The position numbers and the translations under genes were made by a program. From JANJUB01 sp964586225 (GTDB taxonomy: Bacteria; Armatimonadota; Fimbriimonadia; Fimbriimonadales; Fimbriimonadaceae), in assembly GCA_964586225.1 (NCBI GenBank), contig CAZPHD010000016.1, positions 1-60,959 on the forward strand: a DNA stretch of 60,959 nt, given 5' to 3'. The notes under the pieces are model-generated. The model ran no database searches. It was not told the origin of the DNA and saw only the letters and a program-made list of their open reading frames with translations. This document shows positions 24,695-32,653 of the stretch, piece after piece (within the stretch, counting starts at the first letter, position 1; each line of letters starts with the position of its first letter).

Positions 24695-26785
24695 CTACGG
24701 CGTAACCGTCAGGGTTGTCGTTCGGTAGATGCCAGCCCGCGTGGCAAACAGAGTCACGTTGACCGTGCTTGTTACGGGGGTGGTTTGGAAGCTGAGCGAA
24801 CGCATTGTTAGCCCCGCGGCTACACTTGCTGTTCCTGGCAGCAAGACGATGCCGGGTGCACCCGAAATCAGCACAATACTTAAGCCTCCGGTCGGCGCGA
24901 TACCGTTGATCGTCAGATTCAGGGTTGAGTTCGAGCCGCCTTTCACCGAGCCCGGCGTTACCGTGAGGTTGGTCAGCGAGGGCGCGTTCACCGCCATGAA
25001 CACGGTCTTCGTCACCGAGCCCAGCGTCGCCGACAGGACAACGCCCTGATTCGTGCTGACCGCAAACGTGCCCCTTGACAAACCAACGCCGGTGATGCCC
25101 GCCGGAATCGTGTGACTGGCTGGGAGGGCAACGACGGCGGGCTTGTTGCTGGAAAGCGTTATCACGCGCCCACCACTTGGAGCGGCACCGGTCAATGTAA
25201 GAGACAAGAGGAAGTTGTTTCCACCGATGAGGCTCTTCGGAGTCGCCTGGATTAGAAAAAGCTGTGGGGCGAGCACGGTCAGCGTCCTTTGCAGGACCAG
25301 CCCCCCGTTTCGAGCATTGATCGACACATTGGTGTTGGCGGCAACCGCCGAAGTAACCGGATAAGTCTCGACAAAGCTGTTGCCCGCCGAAATGGTTGCG
25401 GTTGCCGGCACCGTAACCACGTTCGTGTTACTGCCACTGAGAGTCCATGTTTGGTCGGTCGCGACGACACTAGCCGCAGTGATCCGAAGCGTCGTCCCAA
25501 GTCCACCGATGAGCAGGTTGTTCGTGACACTCATGTCTGCGTGTTGAATTCTGGAGAGATGGCTACCCGCGTTATCATAATGGTTTACATAAGCGGCACC
25601 CGCGGAGTCAGTAACTATTTGCATGGGAACCGCACTGCCAGTCTGCGGCACTAGGAGCTCACCAAGCGCAATTCCATTCGTGATGCTCAATCTTGCGAGC
25701 TTGATGTTGGCGCCTGGCGCCGGCAAAAGGGCAAGTACATTACCATCAACATCGAGAGCCTGGGCGCGCCTGTAGCCACCTCCCGATGACGCGATAACGT
25801 TCTCCCATACAAACGCCGCATCCTTCGAATAGCGTCTGACCGAAGTCGTGTTCGATGAGGTTGTGTACGCGCTGGTAATAACTCCTGCATTAGGAAGCGC
25901 CAAGAGACCCCCCGTATAGTCGTCCGTGTTCGTCGCCAAAGCCGATGTTGGGCCCGAAAGTGCACCCGTTGACGTGTTGACCGCGCTCAACATCACGTCG
26001 AGATCATAGGGCGAGATAGACCAGGTTCCTGTGCTCATTACGTAAGCACGCTGCCCTACCGGATCGACGACGACTTGCTCAGCAACCTCATTGCCATGAT
26101 TTGGACTATTAAGCTCCACGTCAAATGCGATACCTCCCGAGTTTGAGCATTTGGTTAGGACTCCAGCGCCAGCAACGGTGTAGGCCGCATACGCGTATCC
26201 GGAGGTGTCCATGGCAAGGGAACCGATCTGATTAACAACACCCAAACTTAGTGTGCTGATCGCTGAAAGAGTCGATGGATTCAGAAAAGAAACCGATCCG
26301 ACGCCCGAGGCGATATCGCGAAGCAGAATCGCGCACTCAGCGGCATTGCCGGCCACGGCCTCGATGTTTGCGGTGCTGCTCAAGACCGTGCCTCCAATCG
26401 CACCATCAGCTCGATTGAAGCTGAAGACTGCCGACCTCACGAAGCTCCCGAATCCACCGCCCTGGCGCACATGGGCCACAACAACGACGTGCGTATTGGT
26501 CAACGCTAAAGAACGGATGTTGAACTGCTCGTCCACGCTACCAAAGTTGGAAACGCTCGCGGTCCACTGTTCGGCGCCAGCAGCATTGTACTTTGTTACA
26601 TTGAGCTTCGATCGCTGAAACGACGAGGTTCGCGTAACGAAGTAGAGGTTAGAAGATGTATCTCGAATCAGCTGCGCGAAAGATGTTTCATGGGTCGTGC
26701 GCTTCCAGATCACGGGCTGTGCATGAGACAGCGAAGCGACGGTAAGCGCGACAAGGCACAGCAAGACTACAAATGCTCGATTCAT
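24695..26785 (-). CDS. Secreted propeller-like plus Ig-like repeat protein, paralogue B
   Basis: A 696-residue protein. ATG 26785 (MNRAFVVLLCLVALTVASLSHA) is preferred to an upstream in-frame start because GGGGAA lies 5 nt before it. It has the same plan as its neighbours: an N-terminal region with 'RDTSSNLYFVTR', 'YNAAGAEQWTA', 'MDTSGYAYAAYT', 'LDVDGNVLAL', 'TDSAGAAYVNHYD', then three Ig-like repeats such as 'IGGNNFLLSLTLTGAAPSGGRVITLSSNKP'. AT-richer patches occur in the first half compared with the other copies. A role in surface adhesion or matrix is possible but not shown. Confidence 0.8.
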   Translation of the reverse strand: MNRAFVVLLCLVALTVASLSHAQPVIWKRTTHETSFAQLIRDTSSNLYFVTRTSSFQRSKLNVTKYNAAGAEQWTASVSNFGSVDEQFNIRSLALTNTHVVVVAHVRQGGGFGSFVRSAVFSFNRADGAIGGTVLSSTANIEAVAGNAAECAILLRDIASGVGSVSFLNPSTLSAISTLSLGVVNQIGSLAMDTSGYAYAAYTVAGAGVLTKCSNSGGIAFDVELNSPNHGNEVAEQVVVDPVGQRAYVMSTGTWSISPYDLDVMLSAVNTSTGALSGPTSALATNTDDYTGGLLALPNAGVITSAYTTSSNTTSVRRYSKDAAFVWENVIASSGGGYRRAQALDVDGNVLALLPAPGANIKLARLSITNGIALGELLVPQTGSAVPMQIVTDSAGAAYVNHYDNAGSHLSRIQHADMSVTNNLLIGGLGTTLRITAASVVATDQTWTLSGSNTNVVTVPATATISAGNSFVETYPVTSAVAANTNVSINARNGGLVLQRTLTVLAPQLFLIQATPKSLIGGNNFLLSLTLTGAAPSGGRVITLSSNKPAVVALPASHTIPAGITGVGLSRGTFAVSTNQGVVLSATLGSVTKTVFMAVNAPSLTNLTVTPGSVKGGSNSTLNLTINGIAPTGGLSIVLISGAPGIVLLPGTASVAAGLTMRSLSFQTTPVTSTVNVTLFATRAGIYRTTTLTVTP

Positions 26786-26825
26786 GGATTCCCCAGGCGA
26801 CACTGGCTGAATTATGAACCACAAA

Positions 26826-28919
26826 TCATGGCGTCACGGTCAGCGTCACCGTCTTATAAACCCCACTACGCGTAGCAAACAAGGTCACGTTGAGAGGGCT
26901 CGTTACGACGGCGGTTGGCACGTTAACATTGTGCGTCACCTGGCCAGCGAGAACACTTGCCGAAGCCGACAAGAACACCACGGCAGGGGCACCCGAGATC
27001 AGCACGATACTGAAGCCGCCGGTGGGAGCAACCCCCGAGATGTTCAGGGTTAAGGTTGCCGGTGTTCCGCCCTGGATCGAACCCGGAGCAATCGTAATCG
27101 AGGCGAGAGCGGGGGCGTTGACGGCAAAGAACGCGGTCTTCGAGACCGCTCCCGTCGTCGCCGTAATGACCACCCCCTGGTTGGAGTTCACGCCAAACGT
27201 GGTCACGGTGACGCCCAGGGTCGATTGTCCTTCTAGTATGTTGACCGAAGCTGGTACAGAGGCCACAGTTGGCTTGTTGCTCGTCAGCGTAACCGTTCGC
27301 CCGCCCGCAGGTGCGGTTCCCGACAAGGTGAGGTTAGCAGTAGTGTTCACGCCGCCAACAACAACCTGCGGGGTAATCGCCACCGACTGAATCACGGACG
27401 GAACCACGGTAAGCACGCGTTGGGCAATGAAACCGTTGTGCCGAACGTTGATCGTAACATTTGTGTTCAACGTCACGGCGCTGACGTTCATCGCAAAGGT
27501 TCCCGTCGCGTGCGTAGCCGGAATCACGAGGTTCGCGGGGACCGAGACCACGCTCGGATTCGAGCTGGTTAGCGTCCAAGTCTGCTCATCCTGGTTGGTG
27601 ACGGCAAGGTCAATCGTGGCGTTAACCGATGAGCCGCCCGCTACGTTGTTCGCGGCAATTGTCAGTTGCGCCGGTTGCACTCTCAAGAACTGAGCATTCG
27701 TTGTGGTGTTGGCGCTGATGTAGAAGTTGCCGGCGGCGTCGGTAAGCAGCCCGGTGGGCGTCGCATCGGGGCCGATAATGATGTCTTGAATGCCCAGCGC
27801 ATGACCGTTGGCCACCCCGACACGAGCGACCTTGACCGCTGATCCCGAGCTCACCGTAGATGTACTCAGGAGCAGGAGGTTGCCATCAGGATCCGTGGCG
27901 GTGAAGCGCGGTGTCCCGGCTGGTGTTTGTGTCACGGTATAGCTCCAGAGGTTGTTACCGACTTCGTTGTAGCGGCGGTGAACGGTCTCGTTGACGGTGG
28001 CGTTGATCCCGCTGGCCACGAATCCCCCGCCCGATACGACGGCGATATCTCCGGGATCGTCTTCGCCCGCCGTATTCAAGACACTACCCACCAACACCAG
28101 ACCGCCCGTAGACGCTTGCGCCATGTAGAACGTGATGTCGCGATCGTTTGGGTGCAGGTGCCAGGTTCCAAATCCCAGCACGTAGGCTCGATCGACGGAC
28201 GAGTCAACGACGATCTTCTGCGGCTGTTCGTTGGTGACATTTGCGACGTCGAACGGCAACTCATAGGTCAGTCCAGCCGAGTTGCAACGAGCAATCTGGA
28301 CCGTCCCCGCGGCCAGCGGACTGGCGGTGTACGCAAAATTGTTGCTGTCCATCGTGATCACGCCCAGGCCCGATGACTGAGCGAGGCCGATGGTGCCAAC
28401 GATGCTGTAGCTGACATCGCGAAACTGAACCGTTGTGTCTCCGGTTGCGGTGTTGCGCTGGATGTAGCAGAACTGAGTTGCCGTTGCGGCGGGAGCAGAC
28501 GTTTCGAGAATCGACGAACCCTGAAACGAGTTCGATCCGTTCGCCAGAGTTACGCCATAGATGCGGCTGGACACAAAGGCCCCCTGCCCGCCGCTGTCAC
28601 GCTCTTCAGCCACGATGATGAGTGACGTTGACGTCAACGCGAGTCCTTTCACACGGAACTGGTTGCCCGAGGTTGAAGCTTCGTTGATGATGATCGACCA
28701 GGCCGCCGTGCCTAAGGCGTTGTATCGGGACACCAGCAACTGCCTTCCGAACATGGTGCCGGACGGCGTTACGTGGTAGAGATTGCTCGAGCTGTCGCGG
28801 ATCACCTGGGCGCCCAAGCTGTTCGGGGTCGACTTCGTCCAGATGATCGGGAACGTGCCTCCGATAGCCGCAACAGCCAGAGTCGCCGTAATGACAACGA
28901 GCCTCTTTACGTAGTTCAT
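26826..28919 (-). CDS. Secreted propeller-like plus Ig-like repeat protein, paralogue A (first gene of array)
   Basis: A 697-residue protein from ATG 28919 (MNYVKRLVVITATLAVAAIGGTF); the longer upstream frame overlaps the PDH promoter region and is unlikely to be translated. The N-terminal part has 'RDSSSNLYHVTPSG', 'YNALGTAAWS', 'MDSNNFAYTAS', 'TDPDGNLLLLS', 'TDAAGNFYISAN'. The C-terminal part has three Ig-like repeats with 'GGVNTTANLTLSGTAPAGGRTVTLTSNKP' and 'NSNQGVVITATTGAVSKTAFFAVNAP', the latter nearly identical in the pseudogene copy, suggesting recent duplication or gene conversion. It is divergent from the PDH operon. Confidence 0.8.
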   Translation of the reverse strand: MNYVKRLVVITATLAVAAIGGTFPIIWTKSTPNSLGAQVIRDSSSNLYHVTPSGTMFGRQLLVSRYNALGTAAWSIIINEASTSGNQFRVKGLALTSTSLIIVAEERDSGGQGAFVSSRIYGVTLANGSNSFQGSSILETSAPAATATQFCYIQRNTATGDTTVQFRDVSYSIVGTIGLAQSSGLGVITMDSNNFAYTASPLAAGTVQIARCNSAGLTYELPFDVANVTNEQPQKIVVDSSVDRAYVLGFGTWHLHPNDRDITFYMAQASTGGLVLVGSVLNTAGEDDPGDIAVVSGGGFVASGINATVNETVHRRYNEVGNNLWSYTVTQTPAGTPRFTATDPDGNLLLLSTSTVSSGSAVKVARVGVANGHALGIQDIIIGPDATPTGLLTDAAGNFYISANTTTNAQFLRVQPAQLTIAANNVAGGSSVNATIDLAVTNQDEQTWTLTSSNPSVVSVPANLVIPATHATGTFAMNVSAVTLNTNVTINVRHNGFIAQRVLTVVPSVIQSVAITPQVVVGGVNTTANLTLSGTAPAGGRTVTLTSNKPTVASVPASVNILEGQSTLGVTVTTFGVNSNQGVVITATTGAVSKTAFFAVNAPALASITIAPGSIQGGTPATLTLNISGVAPTGGFSIVLISGAPAVVFLSASASVLAGQVTHNVNVPTAVVTSPLNVTLFATRSGVYKTVTLTVTP

Positions 28920-28990
28920 GATCAGAAGACGGCGGACCCACTGCAACTGATGCAAACGCGTCGTTCTGCCGACACTTAGAAGAGGCACGT

Positions 28991-29035
28991 CGAACCCGCA
29001 TTTGAGGTACCATTTAAGTTCATTTTGCGGGTTCG
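28991..29035. promoter_or_regulatory. 10-bp inverted repeat in the divergent gap upstream of PDH E1
   Basis: CGAACCCGCA at 28991-29000 and TGCGGGTTCG at 29026-29035 are perfect reverse complements, 25 nt apart, with TACCAT in the interval. It lies 21 bp before the TTG start of E1 alpha. It could be a repressor operator or a 5' UTR stem-loop controlling the operon. Confidence 0.5.
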
Positions 29036-29055
29036 CCCCAACCAGGAGAAAGGAC

Positions 29056-30174
29056 TTGACCGCCAAGAATGGCTCTGCAACCGCGACGCGCTCGAAAGAC
29101 GAGACCCACCAAAGGCCCAGCGAGGCCCTTACCCGCGACGAATGCCTGGAGCTTCTTCGCCAGCTCTACTTGGCCCGCTATTTTGACGTCCGCCTGATCA
29201 AAGAGAAGAAGAAGGGACGCCTGACCGGCACGCTCTACTCGTCCCACAATCAAGAGGCCGTGCTTGTTGGCTCGCTCTTTGGCCTGGACTCAAACGATTG
29301 GATCAGCCCGATTCACCGCGACATGCCCGCGTTCTTCATGAAGGACCTCCGATCGGGATGGGACAACCCCGACCGCGTTGGCATGACGATCGAAGAAGTC
29401 TGCGCGCAGGTCTGGGGCAAGTCGGGTTCGCCCGGCCGCGCCCGCGACAACTGGTCGCACATTGGTAGCAAGAGCAAACACATCATTCACTCGACCTCGA
29501 TGCTTGCGGGAACCATCCCCGTCGCGGCAGGTGTGGCCTACGCTGACAAGCTCAATGGCGGCAACGCCGTCGTCGTCACCTACAACGGTGAAGGCTCCAC
29601 CGCCCAAGGCGTGTTTCACGAGGCGATCAACTTCGCCGCTGTCCACAAGTTGGCTGTGGTCACGATTATTGAGAACAACCAGTGGGCCTATGGCACCCCG
29701 ACGCACATGGGGTATCCGCTTGAGGATTTTGCGCGCCGCGCCGATGGTTATGGTATCCCGGGCTTCATCGCCGACGGCCAAGACGTCTTCGATGTCTATG
29801 ACAAGGTGATGCAAGCGGTTCAGTGGGGCCGAAGCGGTAACGGGCCGAGCATCGTGGAATGCAAGACGTTCCGAGCCTATGGCCACGGCGACCACGACGA
29901 CGACCGCGCGGCCAAGTATCGGCCTCAAGATGAAGTAGAGGAAGGGCGTTCACGTGACCCGATCGCCATCGCTAAGGCCATTCTCCGTGAGAAGGGCTAC
30001 CTCTCTGAGTCGGAGTCGACGTTGTATCAGGCCGAGAACAAGTCGGCGGGCCAAACGACCGACGAGGACTTCCCACCAGAGGTCGTGTCCTACTTGAAGC
30101 GCGGCGTGGACTATGCGCTGAAATCGCCACTGCCCGCCGCCGAAGAAGGCGCGCAGTGGGTGTTTAGGATTTGA
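29056..30174 (+). CDS. pdhA: Pyruvate-dehydrogenase-type E1 component, alpha subunit
   Basis: A 372-residue protein. TTG 29056 is chosen because AGGAG stands at 29043-29047 and earlier frame is in the untranslated inverted repeat. The ThDP motif reads 'VVTYNGEGSTAQGVFHEAINFAAVHKL...ENNQWAYGTP' (GEG in place of GDG). 'SHNQEAVLVG', 'HRDMPAFFM', 'AYGHGDHDDDRAAKYR' (phosphorylation-loop-like region) also match. With E1 beta it decarboxylates a 2-oxo acid and passes the acyl group to E2; pyruvate versus branched-chain acids cannot be decided. The last two residues and the stop codon lie inside the left arm of an inserted repeat, so the original C-terminus has been replaced. Confidence 0.88.
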   Translation: MTAKNGSATATRSKDETHQRPSEALTRDECLELLRQLYLARYFDVRLIKEKKKGRLTGTLYSSHNQEAVLVGSLFGLDSNDWISPIHRDMPAFFMKDLRSGWDNPDRVGMTIEEVCAQVWGKSGSPGRARDNWSHIGSKSKHIIHSTSMLAGTIPVAAGVAYADKLNGGNAVVVTYNGEGSTAQGVFHEAINFAAVHKLAVVTIIENNQWAYGTPTHMGYPLEDFARRADGYGIPGFIADGQDVFDVYDKVMQAVQWGRSGNGPSIVECKTFRAYGHGDHDDDRAAKYRPQDEVEEGRSRDPIAIAKAILREKGYLSESESTLYQAENKSAGQTTDEDFPPEVVSYLKRGVDYALKSPLPAAEEGAQWVFRI

Positions 30175-30201
30175 GATTTTGGATTTTGGATTTTGGATTG
30201 A
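30167..30201. repeat. Left arm of 7-bp units flanking the four-helix-bundle gene
   Basis: Five 7-nt units: GGATTTG, AGATTTT, GGATTTT, GGATTTT, GGATTGA. The E1 alpha stop codon (30172-30174) falls in units 1-2. The reverse complement of four of these units, in matching order, forms the right arm at 30634-30661. Confidence 0.9.
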
Positions 30202-30216
30202 GCGGGAGCGAGTGTA

Positions 30217-30633
30217 GTGACTGAAGCGGAGATGAAGCATCGCACGCGCAAGTTCGCACTTGACACGATCATGTTCATTCAATCACTTCCAAAGGACATG
30301 ACATCTGCGCATATCGGCCGCCAGTTGCTGAGATCCGCGACTTCAGTAGCGGCGAACTACCGTGCCGCGTGTCGAGCACGCTCTGCAGCTGAGATGTGTT
30401 CGAAGCTTAGCATTGTCGAGGAAGAAGCCGATGAGTCTCAGTTCTGGTTCGAGTTGCTCGAAGATGCTCACTGTGCGACTGGTACTGAGTTAACTGCCCT
30501 TAAAGGTGAGTCCGAAGAAATCCTCAAGATCGTTGTTGCATCAATCAAGACGTTAAGAGTGAAACTCGCCGTGCGCGAAGACGAACTCCCGTATCACGCC
30601 ACCCCAGAGTTCCCCGCCCAGGCTCTTTCTTAA
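30217..30633 (+). CDS. Four-helix-bundle protein of the 23S rRNA intervening-sequence (IVP) family
   Basis: A 138-residue protein (GTG 30217 with GGGAG 9 nt upstream; ATG 30232 is an alternative). 'FALDTIMFIQSLPKD', 'GRQLLRSATSVAANYRAACRARSAAEMCSKLSIVEEEADESQFWFELLEDA' is the classic TIGR02436/IVP signature: IGrQllRsatSv.aNy.Ea..a.s..dfi.kl.ia.kEa.Es..WLeLl. Relatives are encoded in intervening sequences of 23S rRNA genes, and the Avd protein of diversity-generating retroelements has the same fold. Here it lies between the two E1 genes, with inverted repeat arms on both sides and its TAA directly against the right arm. Codon use is more AT-rich than the PDH genes. Function unknown. Confidence 0.88.
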   Translation: MTEAEMKHRTRKFALDTIMFIQSLPKDMTSAHIGRQLLRSATSVAANYRAACRARSAAEMCSKLSIVEEEADESQFWFELLEDAHCATGTELTALKGESEEILKIVVASIKTLRVKLAVREDELPYHATPEFPAQALS

Positions 30634-30661
30634 TCAATCCAAAATCCAAAATCTAAAATCC
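30634..30661. repeat. Right arm (inverted) flanking the four-helix-bundle gene
   Basis: TCAATCC AAAATCC AAAATCT AAAATCC, the reverse complement of GGATTTT-AGATTTT-GGATTTT-GGATTGA, matching the left arm with one unit fewer. It starts at the base after the IVP stop codon and ends 3 nt before the ATG of E1 beta, leaving no Shine-Dalgarno sequence for that gene. Confidence 0.9.
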
Positions 30662-30664
30662 ACA

Positions 30665-31648
30665 ATGAAGAAGAACTTTCTCACCGCCATCAAAGAAGCG
30701 CTCCATGAAGAGATGGAATCGAACTCCGATATGATTTGTATCGGCGAAGACATCGGCCTGCTCGGGGGAGCGTTCGGTGTCACCGAAGGGCTACAGGAGA
30801 GATACGGCGCGGGACGCGTCATCGATGCCCCGATCAGTGAGGCCGCGATCGTTGGCTCTGCCGTCGGAATGAGCCTCAATGGCAAGACGGTCATGGCCGA
30901 AATGCAGTTTATTGACTTCATCTCGTGCGGTTTCGATCAGATCGTTAACAACCTCGCCACCTATTACTACCGAACGGCCGGCGATGCTGATATGGGCGTT
31001 GTGATCCGCGGACCCGCGGGCGGCTATGGTGGAGGTGCACTCTACCATAGCCAGATGAACGAAGCTTGGTTTGCCAACTCGCCGGGCATCAAGATTGTCT
31101 GCCCGTCGACGCCTGCGGATGCCAAGGGCTTAATGAAGTATGCCCTGCGCGATCGTAACCCGGTGCTCTTCTACGAAGTCAAGCAGCTCTATCGAGATAA
31201 CACGATTGCTGAAGAGCTTCCGGAAGGTGATTACGTGCTCGAGTTTGGCAAGGCGGCCATTCGCCGAGAAGGGTCCGACGTCACGTTCGTGAGCTACGGT
31301 CAGAACATGTATCACTGCTTGAAGGCCGCCGACTTGCTGGCCGAAGAAGGCGTGCATGCAGAAGTCATCGACATTCGCACCCTCGTGCCGCTCGACGAGG
31401 AGACGATTCTCAAGTCCATCGCCAAGACGAACCGCCTTGTAGTCGTGAACGAAGCGCCAATGACGTGCGGCTTCGCCGGGGAGATCATTGCCCGCATCGC
31501 GGACAAGGGCTTCGAGTATCTCGACGCGCCCCCTCTGCGAGTCACTCGACTCGACACGCCCGTGCCGTGGGCTAAGCCGCTCGAACTGCATGTGCTCCCT
31601 TCGGTCGAGAAGATTGTTGCCGCGGGCAAACGTGTTGTAAGATTCTAG
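30665..31648 (+). CDS. pdhB: Pyruvate-dehydrogenase-type E1 component, beta subunit
   Basis: A 327-residue protein. 'MICIGEDIGLLGGAFGVTEGL', 'RVIDAPISEAAIVGSAVGMSLNGKTVMAEMQFIDF', 'VIRGPAGGYGGGALYHSQMNEAWFANSPGIKIVCPSTPADAKGLM' and 'ADLLAEEGVHAEVIDIRTLVPLDEETI' are standard for the E1 beta transketolase-like fold. 'TRLDTPVPWAKPLE' matches the C-terminal end. It pairs with the alpha subunit upstream despite the IVP-like gene between them. Its ATG is preceded only by the A-rich repeat arm, so translation must rely on the arm sequence, coupling or a leaderless start. The next gene starts 3 nt after its stop. Confidence 0.92.
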   Translation: MKKNFLTAIKEALHEEMESNSDMICIGEDIGLLGGAFGVTEGLQERYGAGRVIDAPISEAAIVGSAVGMSLNGKTVMAEMQFIDFISCGFDQIVNNLATYYYRTAGDADMGVVIRGPAGGYGGGALYHSQMNEAWFANSPGIKIVCPSTPADAKGLMKYALRDRNPVLFYEVKQLYRDNTIAEELPEGDYVLEFGKAAIRREGSDVTFVSYGQNMYHCLKAADLLAEEGVHAEVIDIRTLVPLDEETILKSIAKTNRLVVVNEAPMTCGFAGEIIARIADKGFEYLDAPPLRVTRLDTPVPWAKPLELHVLPSVEKIVAAGKRVVRF

Positions 31649-31651
31649 GCG

Positions 31652-32563
31652 ATGAAACGCGTCGTGTCCGTTTCGCTCGGATCGTCGAAGCGAAACAAGG
31701 CACATGAGATCGAAATCCTGGGCACGCCGTTCCGCATCGAGCGGATCGGCACCGACGGCGATCTCAACAAGTTCGCCCAGATGTTCGCCGAACTCGACGG
31801 CCAGGTTGATGCGCTTGGCGTTGGCGGTGCCGACATCTACGTCGTCGTTGGTGAGAAGCGATATGCGTTTCGACAGATTCAGCGCCTGATCTCGGGCGCA
31901 AAGAAGACACCGGTTGTCGATGGCTCGGGCCTCAAGCACACCCTGGAGCGCGAGACCATCCGCCGACTTCAGCGCGAAGGCACGGTGAACTTCACCCAGG
32001 AGCGCGTACTACTCGTCTCGGCGGTCGATCGCTTCGGAATGGCGCAAGCCCTTCTTGAAGTCGGAGCGAAAACTACCTACGGCGACTTGTTGTTCGGCCT
32101 CGGAGTGCGAATCCCTGTGCGGTCGTACGGAACGGTCAAACTCCTCGGCGCGGTCATGCTTCCCATCATCACGCGGCTTCCGCTCAAGTGGTTCTATCCC
32201 ACGGGAGAGAAGCAGGAGACCCGTGCGCCCAAGTTCCCGAAGTACTTCGCCGACGCCACCCTCATCTGTGGCGACTGGCACTACATCCGGCGCTATGCCC
32301 CCGACCGGATGCCCGGCAAGACGATCATCACCCAGACCGTGCGCAAAGCGGACCTGGACTGGCTTCGCACGACGGGAGTGCGGCGCGTCATCACCACAAC
32401 ACCCGTGATGGGTGGCGAGACGTTCGCCACGAACGTGATGGAGGGCGTGGTTGTGGCGCTGCTCGGCAAGCGGCCAGACCAGATCACGGAGGCGGAGTAC
32501 CTCGAAACGCTCGCGCGCCTCGACTGGAAGCCGAACGTGATCGATCTTAGCGAGACGGTATGA
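31652..32563 (+). CDS. 'Quinate 5-dehydrogenase'-annotated family protein
   Basis: A 303-residue protein. 'VVSVSLGSSKRNKAHEIEILGTPFRIERIGTDGDLNKF', 'LDGQVDALGVGGADIYVVVGEKRYAFRQ' and 'KKTPVVDGSGLKHTLERETI' match a Deinococcus/Chloroflexi family that databases label quinate 5-dehydrogenase (recalled; I know no experimental proof). No standard NAD-binding GxGxxG is visible, apart from 'LGVGGAD'. 'TPVMGGETFATNVMEGVVVALLGK' near the end is well conserved in that family. It follows E1 beta by 3 nt, so it is likely in the PDH operon. The enzyme name should be treated as provisional. Confidence 0.7.
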   Translation: MKRVVSVSLGSSKRNKAHEIEILGTPFRIERIGTDGDLNKFAQMFAELDGQVDALGVGGADIYVVVGEKRYAFRQIQRLISGAKKTPVVDGSGLKHTLERETIRRLQREGTVNFTQERVLLVSAVDRFGMAQALLEVGAKTTYGDLLFGLGVRIPVRSYGTVKLLGAVMLPIITRLPLKWFYPTGEKQETRAPKFPKYFADATLICGDWHYIRRYAPDRMPGKTIITQTVRKADLDWLRTTGVRRVITTTPVMGGETFATNVMEGVVVALLGKRPDQITEAEYLETLARLDWKPNVIDLSETV

Positions 32564-32576
32564 TAGGACTGCTTGC

Positions 32577-32652
32577 GGGCCCGTAGCTCAGAGGTTAGAG
32601 CTAGCGGCTCATAACCGCTTGGTCGTGGGTTCGATTCCCACCGGGCCCACCA
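32577..32652 (+). tRNA. tRNA with CAU anticodon, probably tRNA-Ile2 (or elongator tRNA-Met), CCA encoded
   Basis: Cloverleaf read by eye: acceptor stem GGGCCCG/CGGGCCC, D arm TAGCTCAGAGGTTAGAGC, anticodon stem AGCGG/CCGCT with loop CTCATAA (anticodon CAT at 32610-32612), T arm GTGGG-TTCGATT-CCCAC, discriminator A and genomic CCA. The TTGGTCG after the anticodon stem resembles E. coli ileX, whose CAU is converted to lysidine-AU for AUA codons, but elongator Met cannot be excluded. It is not the initiator type (first pair G-C). Its end is 1 nt from the convergent MetH stop. Confidence 0.93.
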
Positions 32653-32653
32653 T

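Noticed and set aside
30167..30661. Diversity-generating retroelement
   Set aside because: The four-helix protein resembles Avd, but there is no reverse transcriptase or variable repeat in the window.
32577..32652. Integration site (att) at the tRNA 3' end
   Set aside because: No integrase and no duplicated tRNA 3' end nearby; the MetH gene stops 1 nt away.
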